A DNA stretch of 64,000 bases from Cyclobacteriaceae bacterium (GTDB taxonomy: Bacteria > Bacteroidota > Bacteroidia > Cytophagales > Cyclobacteriaceae), in the NCBI GenBank assembly GCA_019638285.1, contig JAHBUB010000001.1, forward strand, positions 236,203 to 300,202. The letters run 5' to 3'. The notes beneath the pieces were generated by a model. It was not told the DNA's origin, did not search any database, and was given only the letters and a program-made list of their open reading frames with translations. Both the position numbers and the translations under genes were made by a program. Below, in pieces: positions 1-7,763 of the stretch; positions within the stretch are counted from its first letter, which is position 1, and every line of letters starts with the position of its first letter.

Positions 1-41
1 GCAGTGGTAATACCTCGGGAGGCAAATGATGGACTTTTTGA

Positions 42-74
42 TTGTGTTGACAATGGTCTAATTCCTTATTTTTG
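42..74 (+). promoter_or_regulatory. Candidate promoter of the histidine phosphatase gene
   Basis: A TATTTTTG box at 67-74 matches the Bacteroidota -7 consensus TAnnTTTG. TTG triplets at 42-44 and 47-49 lie 22 and 17 bases upstream, within the usual -33 spacing. The start codon at 94 follows 19 bases later. Called from consensus only. Confidence 0.45.
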
Positions 75-93
75 TTCCCAAATTAGATGAAAA

Positions 94-747
94 TTGACCA
101 GTAAAAAAATATACTTGATCCGACATGGACAGACGGAGTTTAATCTTAGCGGCATTGTGCAGGGCAGTGGAATAGACTCCTCTCTCAATGAGTTGGGCAT
201 GGCCCAGGCCAGTTCATTCTATGCATCCTACAAGCATGTTTCATTTGATAGGGTTTATACGTCCACTTTGATGAGGAGCGTGCAATCGGTTTCTTCATTT
301 ATTGAAGAGGGCATTGCGCATGAACGCCTTGCCGGACTGAATGAGATTAATTGGGGTAACAGAGAAGGGACCAAAATTACCTCCGAAGAGAATGATTATT
401 ATCGTTGGCTTTTGAAGGAATGGCAGAATAACCGAATTTCATTGCGCATAGAGGGAGGGGAGAGCCCTGAAGATGTGGCAGAAAGACAAAGGCCTGTGAT
501 TGAAAATATTTTGAACAAGGAAGAAGAGCGAACGGTACTGGTATGCATGCACGGCCGGGCCATTCGGATATTTTTATGTCAACTTCTGAATTATCCGCTT
601 TCAGCAATGGATATGTTTGAACATACTAACTTGGGCCTTTATGTATTAAACTATACTGGGTCGATGTGTTCCGTAGAGTTGTTTAACAATTTGGACCATC
701 TTACAGATGCAGCCCCAACTGCTCGGAAAAGTCCTGTTAATCTTTGA
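94..747 (+). CDS. Histidine phosphatase family protein (phosphoglycerate mutase-like)
   Basis: A 217-residue protein of the histidine phosphatase superfamily, probably a cytosolic phosphomonoesterase; the substrate cannot be read from sequence. The phospho-accepting motif RHG is at residues 10-12 (nucleophile His11), with Arg61 in TSTLMRS, Glu84 in LNEINWG and the second catalytic His153 in CMHGRA. The start is TTG at 94, because the same frame has a stop at 88-90 and no ATG before the RHG motif; the ATG at 87 is out of frame and ends after five codons. No signal peptide. The 3' end overlaps the convergent TPR gene by 11 bases. Cobalamin phosphatase-like or phosphoglycerate mutase-like roles are both possible. 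Confidence 0.85.
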   Translation: MTSKKIYLIRHGQTEFNLSGIVQGSGIDSSLNELGMAQASSFYASYKHVSFDRVYTSTLMRSVQSVSSFIEEGIAHERLAGLNEINWGNREGTKITSEENDYYRWLLKEWQNNRISLRIEGGESPEDVAERQRPVIENILNKEEERTVLVCMHGRAIRIFLCQLLNYPLSAMDMFEHTNLGLYVLNYTGSMCSVELFNNLDHLTDAAPTARKSPVNL

Positions 748-2215
748 GTCTGTCAAGAGCAGATTTTGCCTTGCTATCAATGCTATTTTTGTAGGCGTGA
801 TTTTTATAGCTTAAAGCAAGTTCAAAATATTTTTTTGCTGCGGGAATGTCATTGTTAGCCCTAGCGATATATCCAAGTTGCAAAGCAGCGTTTGGGGCAA
901 AATACCACGGATTGGAGCCTGCTAAAGTTACTGTTTTGGTGTAGTATAGTTTGGCAGTAGCCTGATCTCCCATTTTATCGATCAGTCGTGCTTTGCGATA
1001 ACTAAACTCCGTTTTTTCTTTATCCGATTTCAGGTTACTTTCATCAATGCTTTTAAGGACATGGAGCGCATCTTGATAATAGCCTCCATCTGTGTACAAC
1101 CGCACCTTTAATAATTTAGTATTTGGGAGGATGTTTTCCCTCAGCTGAAAACTAGCATATCGGTCAGGCTCAGCTACCTCCTTGCCAGTTTTCTTGGCAA
1201 TTTCAAAATTCTTGTAGGCCTCTTCTTTTTTATTTTGTAGCCAATAGCACAATGCGATCTTATAGTAAGAATCTTTTTTAAAATTTACACTTTTGTAGTG
1301 GGCTATGAATTTTTTGTAAGCATTAATTGCACTGGCGTATTCACCTTTTTGCAATAGAATCTCTCCCTTCAAATAATCCATGTAATACATGGGAAGGCCT
1401 TCCGTATGTTCGTCCAGGGTTCTGATCAACTGCAAAGCCTTTTCGCTTTGTGCATTCTTCATTAGCATATTCACACCAAGGAAGAGTGCAAGTCGGTTAT
1501 AGGGCTGATCTTCAAGCACCTTTAGAATACCATTTGTTGCTTCTTCGTGTTGTTGATTGATAAGGCCTTTAATGGTGAAGTACAATAGGGTTGCTTCTAT
1601 ACTTAAGGATGATTGAGAGTTGCGCAATGCTTGTAGTTGTTCCTGCCCCTTGGCAACTGATCCTTTCATTCCCAGTAAAGACATAAACCAACTGTACTTA
1701 TCTGGTACGGACCCAACCATTACCTGAATTACCCCACTCGTTTTTTTTATGGGAATAAAGTCAGGATATTTTTTCAGGCATTCGTCTGCATGACTGTAGG
1801 CAGTGCGGATGGCCCACACCGCATTCAGATCCTGACCAAGATTCAGAAAATTGAATCCACGTTGTAAATTAAGTTCTGCTTTGAGGAAAAGAGTTTCCGC
1901 GGATTCTTTTTGTGAATTCAGAAACTTAAAACGCGCCTTGAAGTTGACTTCGATCTTTTGAAATTTGATTTCATCTTCTGAAATAAGAACATCCAGTGTC
2001 TCACAAAAACTTTCTACATATATCTTGTGATATGGATTAATCTTAGAACCCATAGCGGCAAGTTCTGCATACGCTTTGTCAGTCTCCAGATTGAGCACAA
2101 ACTGATAGGCTTTCTGAAGTTGCGGTTCAAATTTCCAGATGGGGTTGCTGGCAAATGAAGGAGTAAAAGAAAACAAAAAAAGACAGGCGATGTGGCCTGC
2201 CTTTTTTAGGTACAC
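737..2215 (-). CDS. Secreted tetratricopeptide-repeat protein
   Basis: About 492 residues with an N-terminal signal peptide followed by degenerate TPR helices; the clearest repeats are in the C-terminal half (for example around the stretches GEILLQKGEYASAINAYKKF and YYKIALCYWLQNKKEEAYKN). Likely a periplasmic or outer-membrane scaffold; no catalytic motif. I chose a GTG start at 2215 because it gives a compact signal peptide (MYLKKAGH then a hydrophobic run). The open frame extends to 2335 inside the upstream gene, and a TTG overlapping that gene's stop is an alternative. Third gene of the Nif3 operon, 13 bases after the coiled-coil gene. Specific function unknown. Confidence 0.75.
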   Translation of the reverse strand: MYLKKAGHIACLFLFSFTPSFASNPIWKFEPQLQKAYQFVLNLETDKAYAELAAMGSKINPYHKIYVESFCETLDVLISEDEIKFQKIEVNFKARFKFLNSQKESAETLFLKAELNLQRGFNFLNLGQDLNAVWAIRTAYSHADECLKKYPDFIPIKKTSGVIQVMVGSVPDKYSWFMSLLGMKGSVAKGQEQLQALRNSQSSLSIEATLLYFTIKGLINQQHEEATNGILKVLEDQPYNRLALFLGVNMLMKNAQSEKALQLIRTLDEHTEGLPMYYMDYLKGEILLQKGEYASAINAYKKFIAHYKSVNFKKDSYYKIALCYWLQNKKEEAYKNFEIAKKTGKEVAEPDRYASFQLRENILPNTKLLKVRLYTDGGYYQDALHVLKSIDESNLKSDKEKTEFSYRKARLIDKMGDQATAKLYYTKTVTLAGSNPWYFAPNAALQLGYIARANNDIPAAKKYFELALSYKNHAYKNSIDSKAKSALDRLKD

Positions 2216-2228
2216 TATTTTATTGCTA

Positions 2229-3017
2229 TTAGCCAACTTTCTTTTTTCTAGGCGCAGCCTTTTTCTTCGGCTTTTTCTCCTCTTCCATTGATTCCATATC
2301 CACATCGGCAAGAATGCGTCCGGAGTGTTCGTCAATTACGATTTTCTTTTTTTCACGAATCTCTGCAATTTTTTGTGGAGGGATAATAATGTTACACCCT
2401 TCAGCAGCTCCTCGTACTACACTCACCACTGCAAGCCCGTTGGACAAGCTGGTGCGTAGCCGCTCGTAATACTTCAATAGTTTCTCTTCTATCTTTTTGG
2501 CGGCTTTTTCACGATTTGCCAAGAGGTCAGCTTCTTCTTCCTGGCTTTCGTTCAGAATCTCTTCTAATTCTTTTTTCTTGTTGGTCAGGTCTTCGTTGCG
2601 TTCACTGATAAGGGCCTCAATTCCGGCAATTTCCTTCTTCTTTAATTCAATCTTATCTTTTGCTTCATGGATGCGCTTTTCACAGATTTGGACTTCCAAT
2701 TCCTGAAGTTCCACTTCTTTTGTGATGGCATCGTATTCGCGGTTATTTTTAACGTTTTTCTGTTGTTCGTTGTATTTTTTTACCAGTTTTTCGGCCTCTT
2801 TTATTCCTTCTTTGTTGCGTTTTATAGACTCATCCAGTTCTTCCAGATCGGCCTCAAAACGCCCCATTCTTGTTCTGTACCCCTCCATTTCGTCCTCCAG
2901 GTCCTGTACTTCGTCTGGTAGATCGCCCCTTAATTTCTTAAGTTGGTCAATTTTTGTGTCTATCGCTTGGAGTTTTACTAAGGCTTCGAGTTTTTGGGCA
3001 ACTGTTTGATTTTCCAT
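2229..3017 (-). CDS. Coiled-coil protein with degenerate C4 zinc ribbon (zf-RING_7/DUF164 type)
   Basis: A 262-residue cytosolic protein. Residues 10-180 form a long charged coiled-coil hairpin, followed by the region that in this family is a C4-type zinc ribbon, and a Lys-rich tail (residues 248-261). Family members fold as a helical hairpin capped by the ribbon; their job is poorly defined. Here only the second ribbon cysteine survives (Cys208). The positions of the other three carry Ala205, Asp229 and Ser232, although the surrounding IPPQ and SGRIL motifs are kept. The start ATG overlaps the stop of the Nif3 gene by one base (TAATG), suggesting translational coupling. Confidence 0.8.
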   Translation of the reverse strand: MENQTVAQKLEALVKLQAIDTKIDQLKKLRGDLPDEVQDLEDEMEGYRTRMGRFEADLEELDESIKRNKEGIKEAEKLVKKYNEQQKNVKNNREYDAITKEVELQELEVQICEKRIHEAKDKIELKKKEIAGIEALISERNEDLTNKKKELEEILNESQEEEADLLANREKAAKKIEEKLLKYYERLRTSLSNGLAVVSVVRGAAEGCNIIIPPQKIAEIREKKKIVIDEHSGRILADVDMESMEEEKKPKKKAAPRKKKVG

Positions 3018-4126
3018 TACTTACAAAGATAACTTATTGGATTTGTGACCGATTTCGAAAAATAGACTGCAAAACTACTAAATTTTTCTTCCAAAACCTC
3101 TTTAAGGAGGTCTTTAGTGAATTGTTCGCTTTCGTAGTGTCCTATGTCGGCAATGAGGATTTGTCCTTCCGCATCAAAGAACTCATGATATTTGAAATCG
3201 GCTGAGACAAAGGCATCAGCACCCTGCGCTTTGGCAATTGATAGAAGGAAACTGCCCGCTCCCCCACAAATTGCTACCCTATTTATGGGTTTCTTGGGGA
3301 GGGCCGTAAACCTTATACAGGCGGTGTTCATCACAACTTTTAAACGTTCCAAAAAAGCCTTTGGTTCGATGGGGGTCGCTAAGGTTCCAATTATACCTGA
3401 ACCTACCTCCTGATTATCATTGTTAAGGGGGGTAAGGTAGTAGGCGACTTCCTCATAGGGATGTGATTTTTTTAATGCTGTGATTATTTTGTTCTCTAAT
3501 ACAGAGGGAAATATCAATTCGGCCCGTATTTCCTCGACTTGCTCCAGTTTCCCTGCTTTTCCAATATGTGGATTTGCTTTGTCTGTGGGTTGAAAAGAGC
3601 CAGTGCCGGTAATTCTAAAGCTGCAATTCTTGTAGTTACCAATGTTTCCGGCCCCTGCCTCATGCAATGCTTCCAATACAGTTGATGCGGCATCTTTTGG
3701 AATAAATGTGACCAATTTGGCAAGTGTATTGGGTTTTGGAGCAAGTATTTTTAGGTCGGAAAGTCCAATTTTTTCTGCGATTTTATAATTCACTCCGGTG
3801 AGTACATTGTCCAAATTAGTATGAATTGCATAGATGGCAATGTCGTTTTTAATGGCTTTTATGATGGTCCGCTCTACGTAATTCTTACCAGTGAGTCGTT
3901 TAAGTCCCTTGAAAACGATGGGGTGGTGGGCAATTATGAGATTGCATTTTTGCTGGATTGCTTCCTCTACTACTATTTCTATACAATCCAGGGTAACCAA
4001 TACTCCCTTCACCTCCCACTCAGGGTTACCAGTAATCAGGCCACTGTTGTCGTAACTTTCCTGATAGGCACCTGGAGCGATCCCATCAAGATGAGAAGTA
4101 ACGTCTTTTATCTTTATGATTTCCAT
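3017..4126 (-). CDS. Nif3-like dinuclear metal centre protein (YqfO/YbgI family)
   Basis: A 369-residue protein of the NIF3 family, often annotated GTP cyclohydrolase I type 2, though the reaction is not established. Metal ligands are visible: the HHP motif in IIAHHPIVFKG near residue 66, the HTNLDN motif near residue 102, and a C-terminal HYESE motif near 332. The length fits the long form that carries an inserted PII-like middle domain (about 130-240), as in Bacillus YqfO. First gene of a three-gene operon; its ATG at 4126 lies 17 bases after a good -7 box on the minus strand. Confidence 0.9.
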   Translation of the reverse strand: MEIIKIKDVTSHLDGIAPGAYQESYDNSGLITGNPEWEVKGVLVTLDCIEIVVEEAIQQKCNLIIAHHPIVFKGLKRLTGKNYVERTIIKAIKNDIAIYAIHTNLDNVLTGVNYKIAEKIGLSDLKILAPKPNTLAKLVTFIPKDAASTVLEALHEAGAGNIGNYKNCSFRITGTGSFQPTDKANPHIGKAGKLEQVEEIRAELIFPSVLENKIITALKKSHPYEEVAYYLTPLNNDNQEVGSGIIGTLATPIEPKAFLERLKVVMNTACIRFTALPKKPINRVAICGGAGSFLLSIAKAQGADAFVSADFKYHEFFDAEGQILIADIGHYESEQFTKDLLKEVLEEKFSSFAVYFSKSVTNPISYLCK

Positions 4127-4134
4127 CGAATGCT

Positions 4135-4142
4135 TAGTTTTG
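4135..4142 (+). promoter_or_regulatory. Candidate -7 box for lpxK
   Basis: TAGTTTTG matches the Bacteroidota -7 consensus on the plus strand, 32 bases before the lpxK ATG at 4175. No clear -33 TTG is visible at the expected distance, so support is partial. It points at the minus-strand box of the Nif3 operon. Confidence 0.35.
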
Positions 4143-4143
4143 G

Positions 4144-4170
4144 CAAAAATACGAAGATATATGTCTCCAA
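4144..4170 (-). promoter_or_regulatory. Candidate promoter of the Nif3 operon
   Basis: On the minus strand a TATTTTTG box (4151 down to 4144) matches TAnnTTTG, and a TTG at 4170-4168 lies 16 bases upstream, slightly short for a -33 element. The Nif3 ATG at 4126 follows the box by 17 bases. One base separates it from the opposing box at 4135-4142. Confidence 0.45.
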
Positions 4171-4174
4171 TGAG

Positions 4175-5242
4175 ATGAGTGGACTAAGCGTGCTGTTGTT
4201 TCCTTTTGCGGTGATCTTTAGGATTGCCACAGGTATTAGAAATCATCTTTATTCCGTAGGACATAAAAAGTCTTTTCAATTTGAAGTTCCGGTGGTGAAT
4301 GTGGGGAATCTGAACATTGGAGGTTCAGGTAAAACACCCACAATAGAGTATTTGATCAGGCTACTTAAGAAGGAATATGCCATCGCCACGTTGAGCCGGG
4401 GGTATGGAAGGCGAACCAGCGGCCTCCGATTCGCCACCCCTAATGACAATGCAGCTACGCTGGGTGATGAACCCTACCAGTTTTATAGAAATTTTAATAC
4501 AGAAGTGAAGGTGGTTGTGGGTGAGGATAGGGCTTTCGCTATTCCCAACATACTTCATGAGTACCCTTCTACCTCTTTAATATTACTTGATGACGCGTAT
4601 CAACATCGAAGGGTAAATCCACATTTGAATATTTTGCTCACGGATTTTGAAAAACCGTTTTATAAAGATTTTCTTTTGCCGATGGGGAGATTGCGGGAGG
4701 GAAGAAAGGGCGTAAAAAGGGCTGATATTATAATTGTGACAAAGTGCACCGAACTGATTGACAAGGAGGTGCAGAACGGTATGAAAAAGGAAATCGAACG
4801 ATATGCGGGCACCAAACCTGTATTCTTCTCTTTCATACGCTATGGAAGTCCACAGCCATTTCAACGAACCAATGTTCCAATAACTCCTCATGTAGTTTTG
4901 TTGTCAGGAATCGCAAAGCCCCAACCTTTAGAAGATTTTGTAAGCACTAACTTTGTATTGGTTAAACATTTTAGATTTAAAGACCATTATTTATATACAT
5001 TAAAAGACATTGTTCAACTTAGGAATTTTATCAATAACCAGGCAGAAAAACCATCTATTCTTACGACCGAGAAGGATATGGTACGCTTGCTAGATCCTAA
5101 ATTCAGTGAATTGCTTCTTGATCTCAATTGCTTTTTCTTGCCAATAGAAATGGATTTTGTGGAAAATGGTGTAGAATTTGATAGGTTGGTGCGTTATACC
5201 ATTGAAAAGGCTGCTGTCAAGTCGAATCCTGAGGATGAGTAA
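4175..5242 (+). CDS. lpxK: Tetraacyldisaccharide 4'-kinase LpxK
   Basis: A 355-residue inner-membrane kinase that phosphorylates the 4' position of the lipid A disaccharide, making lipid IVA. An N-terminal hydrophobic anchor (residues 5-20) is followed by the family P-loop GNLNIGGSGKTP (44-55), the LSRGYGR motif and a DDAYQHRR motif. The open frame runs upstream to 3821 but that part is antisense to the Nif3 gene; the ATG at 4175 gives the usual Bacteroidota N-terminus (MSGLSVLLFPFAV). It heads a plus-strand unit with the porin and miaE genes. Its presence shows the organism makes lipopolysaccharide. Confidence 0.95.
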   Translation: MSGLSVLLFPFAVIFRIATGIRNHLYSVGHKKSFQFEVPVVNVGNLNIGGSGKTPTIEYLIRLLKKEYAIATLSRGYGRRTSGLRFATPNDNAATLGDEPYQFYRNFNTEVKVVVGEDRAFAIPNILHEYPSTSLILLDDAYQHRRVNPHLNILLTDFEKPFYKDFLLPMGRLREGRKGVKRADIIIVTKCTELIDKEVQNGMKKEIERYAGTKPVFFSFIRYGSPQPFQRTNVPITPHVVLLSGIAKPQPLEDFVSTNFVLVKHFRFKDHYLYTLKDIVQLRNFINNQAEKPSILTTEKDMVRLLDPKFSELLLDLNCFFLPIEMDFVENGVEFDRLVRYTIEKAAVKSNPEDE

Positions 5243-5244
5243 AT

Positions 5245-5252
5245 TATCTTTG
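5245..5252 (+). promoter_or_regulatory. TATCTTTG box just before the porin start
   Basis: TATCTTTG is an exact TAnnTTTG match directly after the lpxK stop and only 5 bases before the GTG start of the porin gene. No -33 TTG is seen at 17-23 bases. If active, the porin mRNA would be nearly leaderless. Confidence 0.25.
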
Positions 5253-5257
5253 CGCCT

Positions 5258-7159
5258 GTGTTTCTAAGAACCTCAATAGTTTTATTTTTTGTCTTTTTCT
5301 TTTGCACCGTGGCAGTTGCGCAAAGGAGAGGGTCTCAGGTGGTGGATGACTCTACCCGAAACGTATATGGACCCAATACAACCAAATGGATTACTGAAAA
5401 GGACTTATTCTATGACAGAAACAACTACCAACCAATCGACACCTCTATTCTTAATTATCACCGATGGAATTATGTAAACAGATTGAACAATACCTATAAA
5501 GATTTAGGAAATGTAGGCACCCCCCTGTTCCCTGTTTTTCCTTCCTTAGAGGGATCCATTGGCGTGTCTACTGGATTCCGTGTGTATGACCCCTATTTTC
5601 TAACAGAAGAACCGAAGTACTTCGACACTAAATCTCCTTACACAAGAATGCGACTGATATGGGGTGGTCAAGGTAGGGCCATGACACGTGTTGAGTTCAG
5701 TAGAAACATTAACGAACGATGGAACTTTGGTTTTAATTACCGCCCTATTTTAGTAGATAAACAAATACTGCGCAACGGAAAGGGAGACCGACAAACAGTA
5801 AGCCATTACTATGACATTTATACAGCATACCGAAGCGAAAACAACAAGTACCAGGTCTTATTTAACTATAGGAGAATCCGACACAGTGTTGTTGAAATGG
5901 GAGGCATCAACATAATTGCCACAACTGCAGATTCCACCTATCAATCACTTTTCAATCCAAATAACTCACCCAAGTTAACGGCCGCGAAAAGCGTACAACT
6001 TCAGAATCAAGCGCACCTTTTTCAGCAGTATAGGATTACCAACGGTTTGCAACTCTATCACCTATCTGATATAGGTAAGAAAGTAAATACTTACAAAGAC
6101 AATCTGGATACGGATCCTGCTTCCTATTACGATAATGCCATTCATGTGGATGAGACTCCCAATGAGGCCAGCGACAGTACGCGCTTTTCTTATTGGACCA
6201 ATGAATTGGGAGTGAAAGGAAAAATCAGAAAGATATTTTATAATGGATATGTTAAAAATCGGGCCTACAAATTCCGTTATAAGTACATCACAGAAGATAC
6301 ATTGGATATTCCGCTTACAGATAATGAATACTACATTGGAGGCCGACTTTCCTATGAGCATGATTCACTCACTCATATCACTGCATGGCTGGAATATTTG
6401 GATGGAGGCAATTACAGGGCGGAGGCTACGCTGAAGTCCCGATGGCTTGACGCGAGTGCCATTCAATTATTGTCAAAACCTCCCTTTGTATACAATGCTT
6501 ATCGGGGCTCTTTTGATTTATGGAACAATCGTTTTAAAAATACTTTTTCTACACAACTGGAGGCCTTTGGCAAATTTCAGTTTGGAAGGCTGTTTGTTTC
6601 CCCAGGCGTAAAATTTACCTCGTTGAGAGATTATATTTATTTCAGAAAGGATGTTTATCCAGGGACTTCTCAGAAAGTACTTCCCATTCAGTCTTCCGGA
6701 AAGCAGGAATTGTTATCTCCAGAACTTAGGTTGGAAGTTAAGTTTTTTAGAAACATGCATTTGAGGCCTCAAGTGATTTACTCTTCTTTTCTGTCCAATG
6801 ATGATGATGCACTGCGTGTGCCTGAGTTATTTGTAAACACACAACTGGCCTATGAAAACCAAATTTTTAACAAGCATCTGGAAGTACAAATCGGAATTGA
6901 TTTTCATTGGAAATCTGCCTACTACGATTATGCATATGATCCGGCCATGCAGCAGTTTTATACCCAGGACCAGGTAAAATCTCCCTCTTTTCCATTGACG
7001 GATGTTTTTTTTAACGGCAAAATGAAGCGTGGTCGATTTTTCTTTAAGTACAATAATCTGGTGCAGGCCTTTACGCAATCCGGATACTTATCTACACCTG
7101 TTTACCCGGGCCAACGCAACATAATGGATTTTGGTTTTGAACTTCTGTTATTTGATTGA
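5258..7159 (+). CDS. Putative outer-membrane porin (Bacteroidota putative porin family)
   Basis: A 633-residue protein with a signal peptide (residues 1-21, ending CTVAVAQ) and a body rich in alternating aromatic and polar residues typical of a beta-barrel, ending in a hydrophobic strand with a near-terminal aromatic residue (FGFELLLFD). It resembles the family annotated as putative porin in Cytophagales; the transported substrate is unknown. The start is GTG at 5258, the only codon that leaves the signal peptide intact after the lpxK stop 15 bases upstream. The TGA stop lies just before the miaE ATG, so the three genes are probably one transcript. Confidence 0.75.
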   Translation: MFLRTSIVLFFVFFFCTVAVAQRRGSQVVDDSTRNVYGPNTTKWITEKDLFYDRNNYQPIDTSILNYHRWNYVNRLNNTYKDLGNVGTPLFPVFPSLEGSIGVSTGFRVYDPYFLTEEPKYFDTKSPYTRMRLIWGGQGRAMTRVEFSRNINERWNFGFNYRPILVDKQILRNGKGDRQTVSHYYDIYTAYRSENNKYQVLFNYRRIRHSVVEMGGINIIATTADSTYQSLFNPNNSPKLTAAKSVQLQNQAHLFQQYRITNGLQLYHLSDIGKKVNTYKDNLDTDPASYYDNAIHVDETPNEASDSTRFSYWTNELGVKGKIRKIFYNGYVKNRAYKFRYKYITEDTLDIPLTDNEYYIGGRLSYEHDSLTHITAWLEYLDGGNYRAEATLKSRWLDASAIQLLSKPPFVYNAYRGSFDLWNNRFKNTFSTQLEAFGKFQFGRLFVSPGVKFTSLRDYIYFRKDVYPGTSQKVLPIQSSGKQELLSPELRLEVKFFRNMHLRPQVIYSSFLSNDDDALRVPELFVNTQLAYENQIFNKHLEVQIGIDFHWKSAYYDYAYDPAMQQFYTQDQVKSPSFPLTDVFFNGKMKRGRFFFKYNNLVQAFTQSGYLSTPVYPGQRNIMDFGFELLLFD

Positions 7160-7161
7160 TC

Positions 7162-7755
7162 ATGGAAAAACATATTTTGGGACTAAACTTACCCACCGAT
7201 CCGAGGTGGGTAAATATTGCTGAAAAAAATATTCATGACATCCTTATTGATCATGCCTATTGTGAACAGAAGGCGGCTTCATCCTGCATTTCTCTAATTA
7301 TCCAATACCCTGAAATGGAAAAAATGGTGGAAACACTCACGCCCATTGTAGCGGAAGAGTGGGGTCACTTTGAAAGGGTGATGGACGAACTTAAAAAAAG
7401 AGGAATGCCCTTTGGGATGCCTCGTAAAGATGAGTACGTGGATCAGTTACAAAAGCTTATTAAAAAAGGAGGAAATCGGGAAGATCAACTGGTAGAGCGA
7501 TTGCTCATGAACGCATTGATAGAAGCGCGCAGTTGCGAGCGATTTCGTCTGTTGTGGAAGGAAATTGGCGATGCAGATCTTAGCAAATTCTATTATGAAT
7601 TGATGGTGAGTGAAGCGGGACATTATAAAACATTCTTATCCTTGGCCAGAGAATACAAACATCCCGACTGGGTGGAGAATCGTTGGCGAGAATTGTTAAA
7701 AGAGGAAGCTGAGATAGTATCCAAACTTGAAGTACGAGCCGACAGGATGCACTAG
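7162..7755 (+). CDS. miaE: tRNA-(ms2io6A)-hydroxylase MiaE
   Basis: A 197-residue ferritin-like di-iron enzyme that hydroxylates the isopentenyl side chain of ms2i6A37 in tRNA. The di-iron ligands are visible as Glu35 (HAYCEQKAA), Glu66-x-x-His69 (EEWGH), Glu121 (EARSCERF) and Glu151-x-x-His154 (EAGHY). The ATG at 7162, two bases after the porin stop, is preferred to the TTG at 7156. Length matches the short Bacteroidota/pseudomonad type. It ends 8 bases before the convergent gene on the other strand. Confidence 0.93.
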   Translation: MEKHILGLNLPTDPRWVNIAEKNIHDILIDHAYCEQKAASSCISLIIQYPEMEKMVETLTPIVAEEWGHFERVMDELKKRGMPFGMPRKDEYVDQLQKLIKKGGNREDQLVERLLMNALIEARSCERFRLLWKEIGDADLSKFYYELMVSEAGHYKTFLSLAREYKHPDWVENRWRELLKEEAEIVSKLEVRADRMH

Positions 7756-7763
7756 TTTATTGC

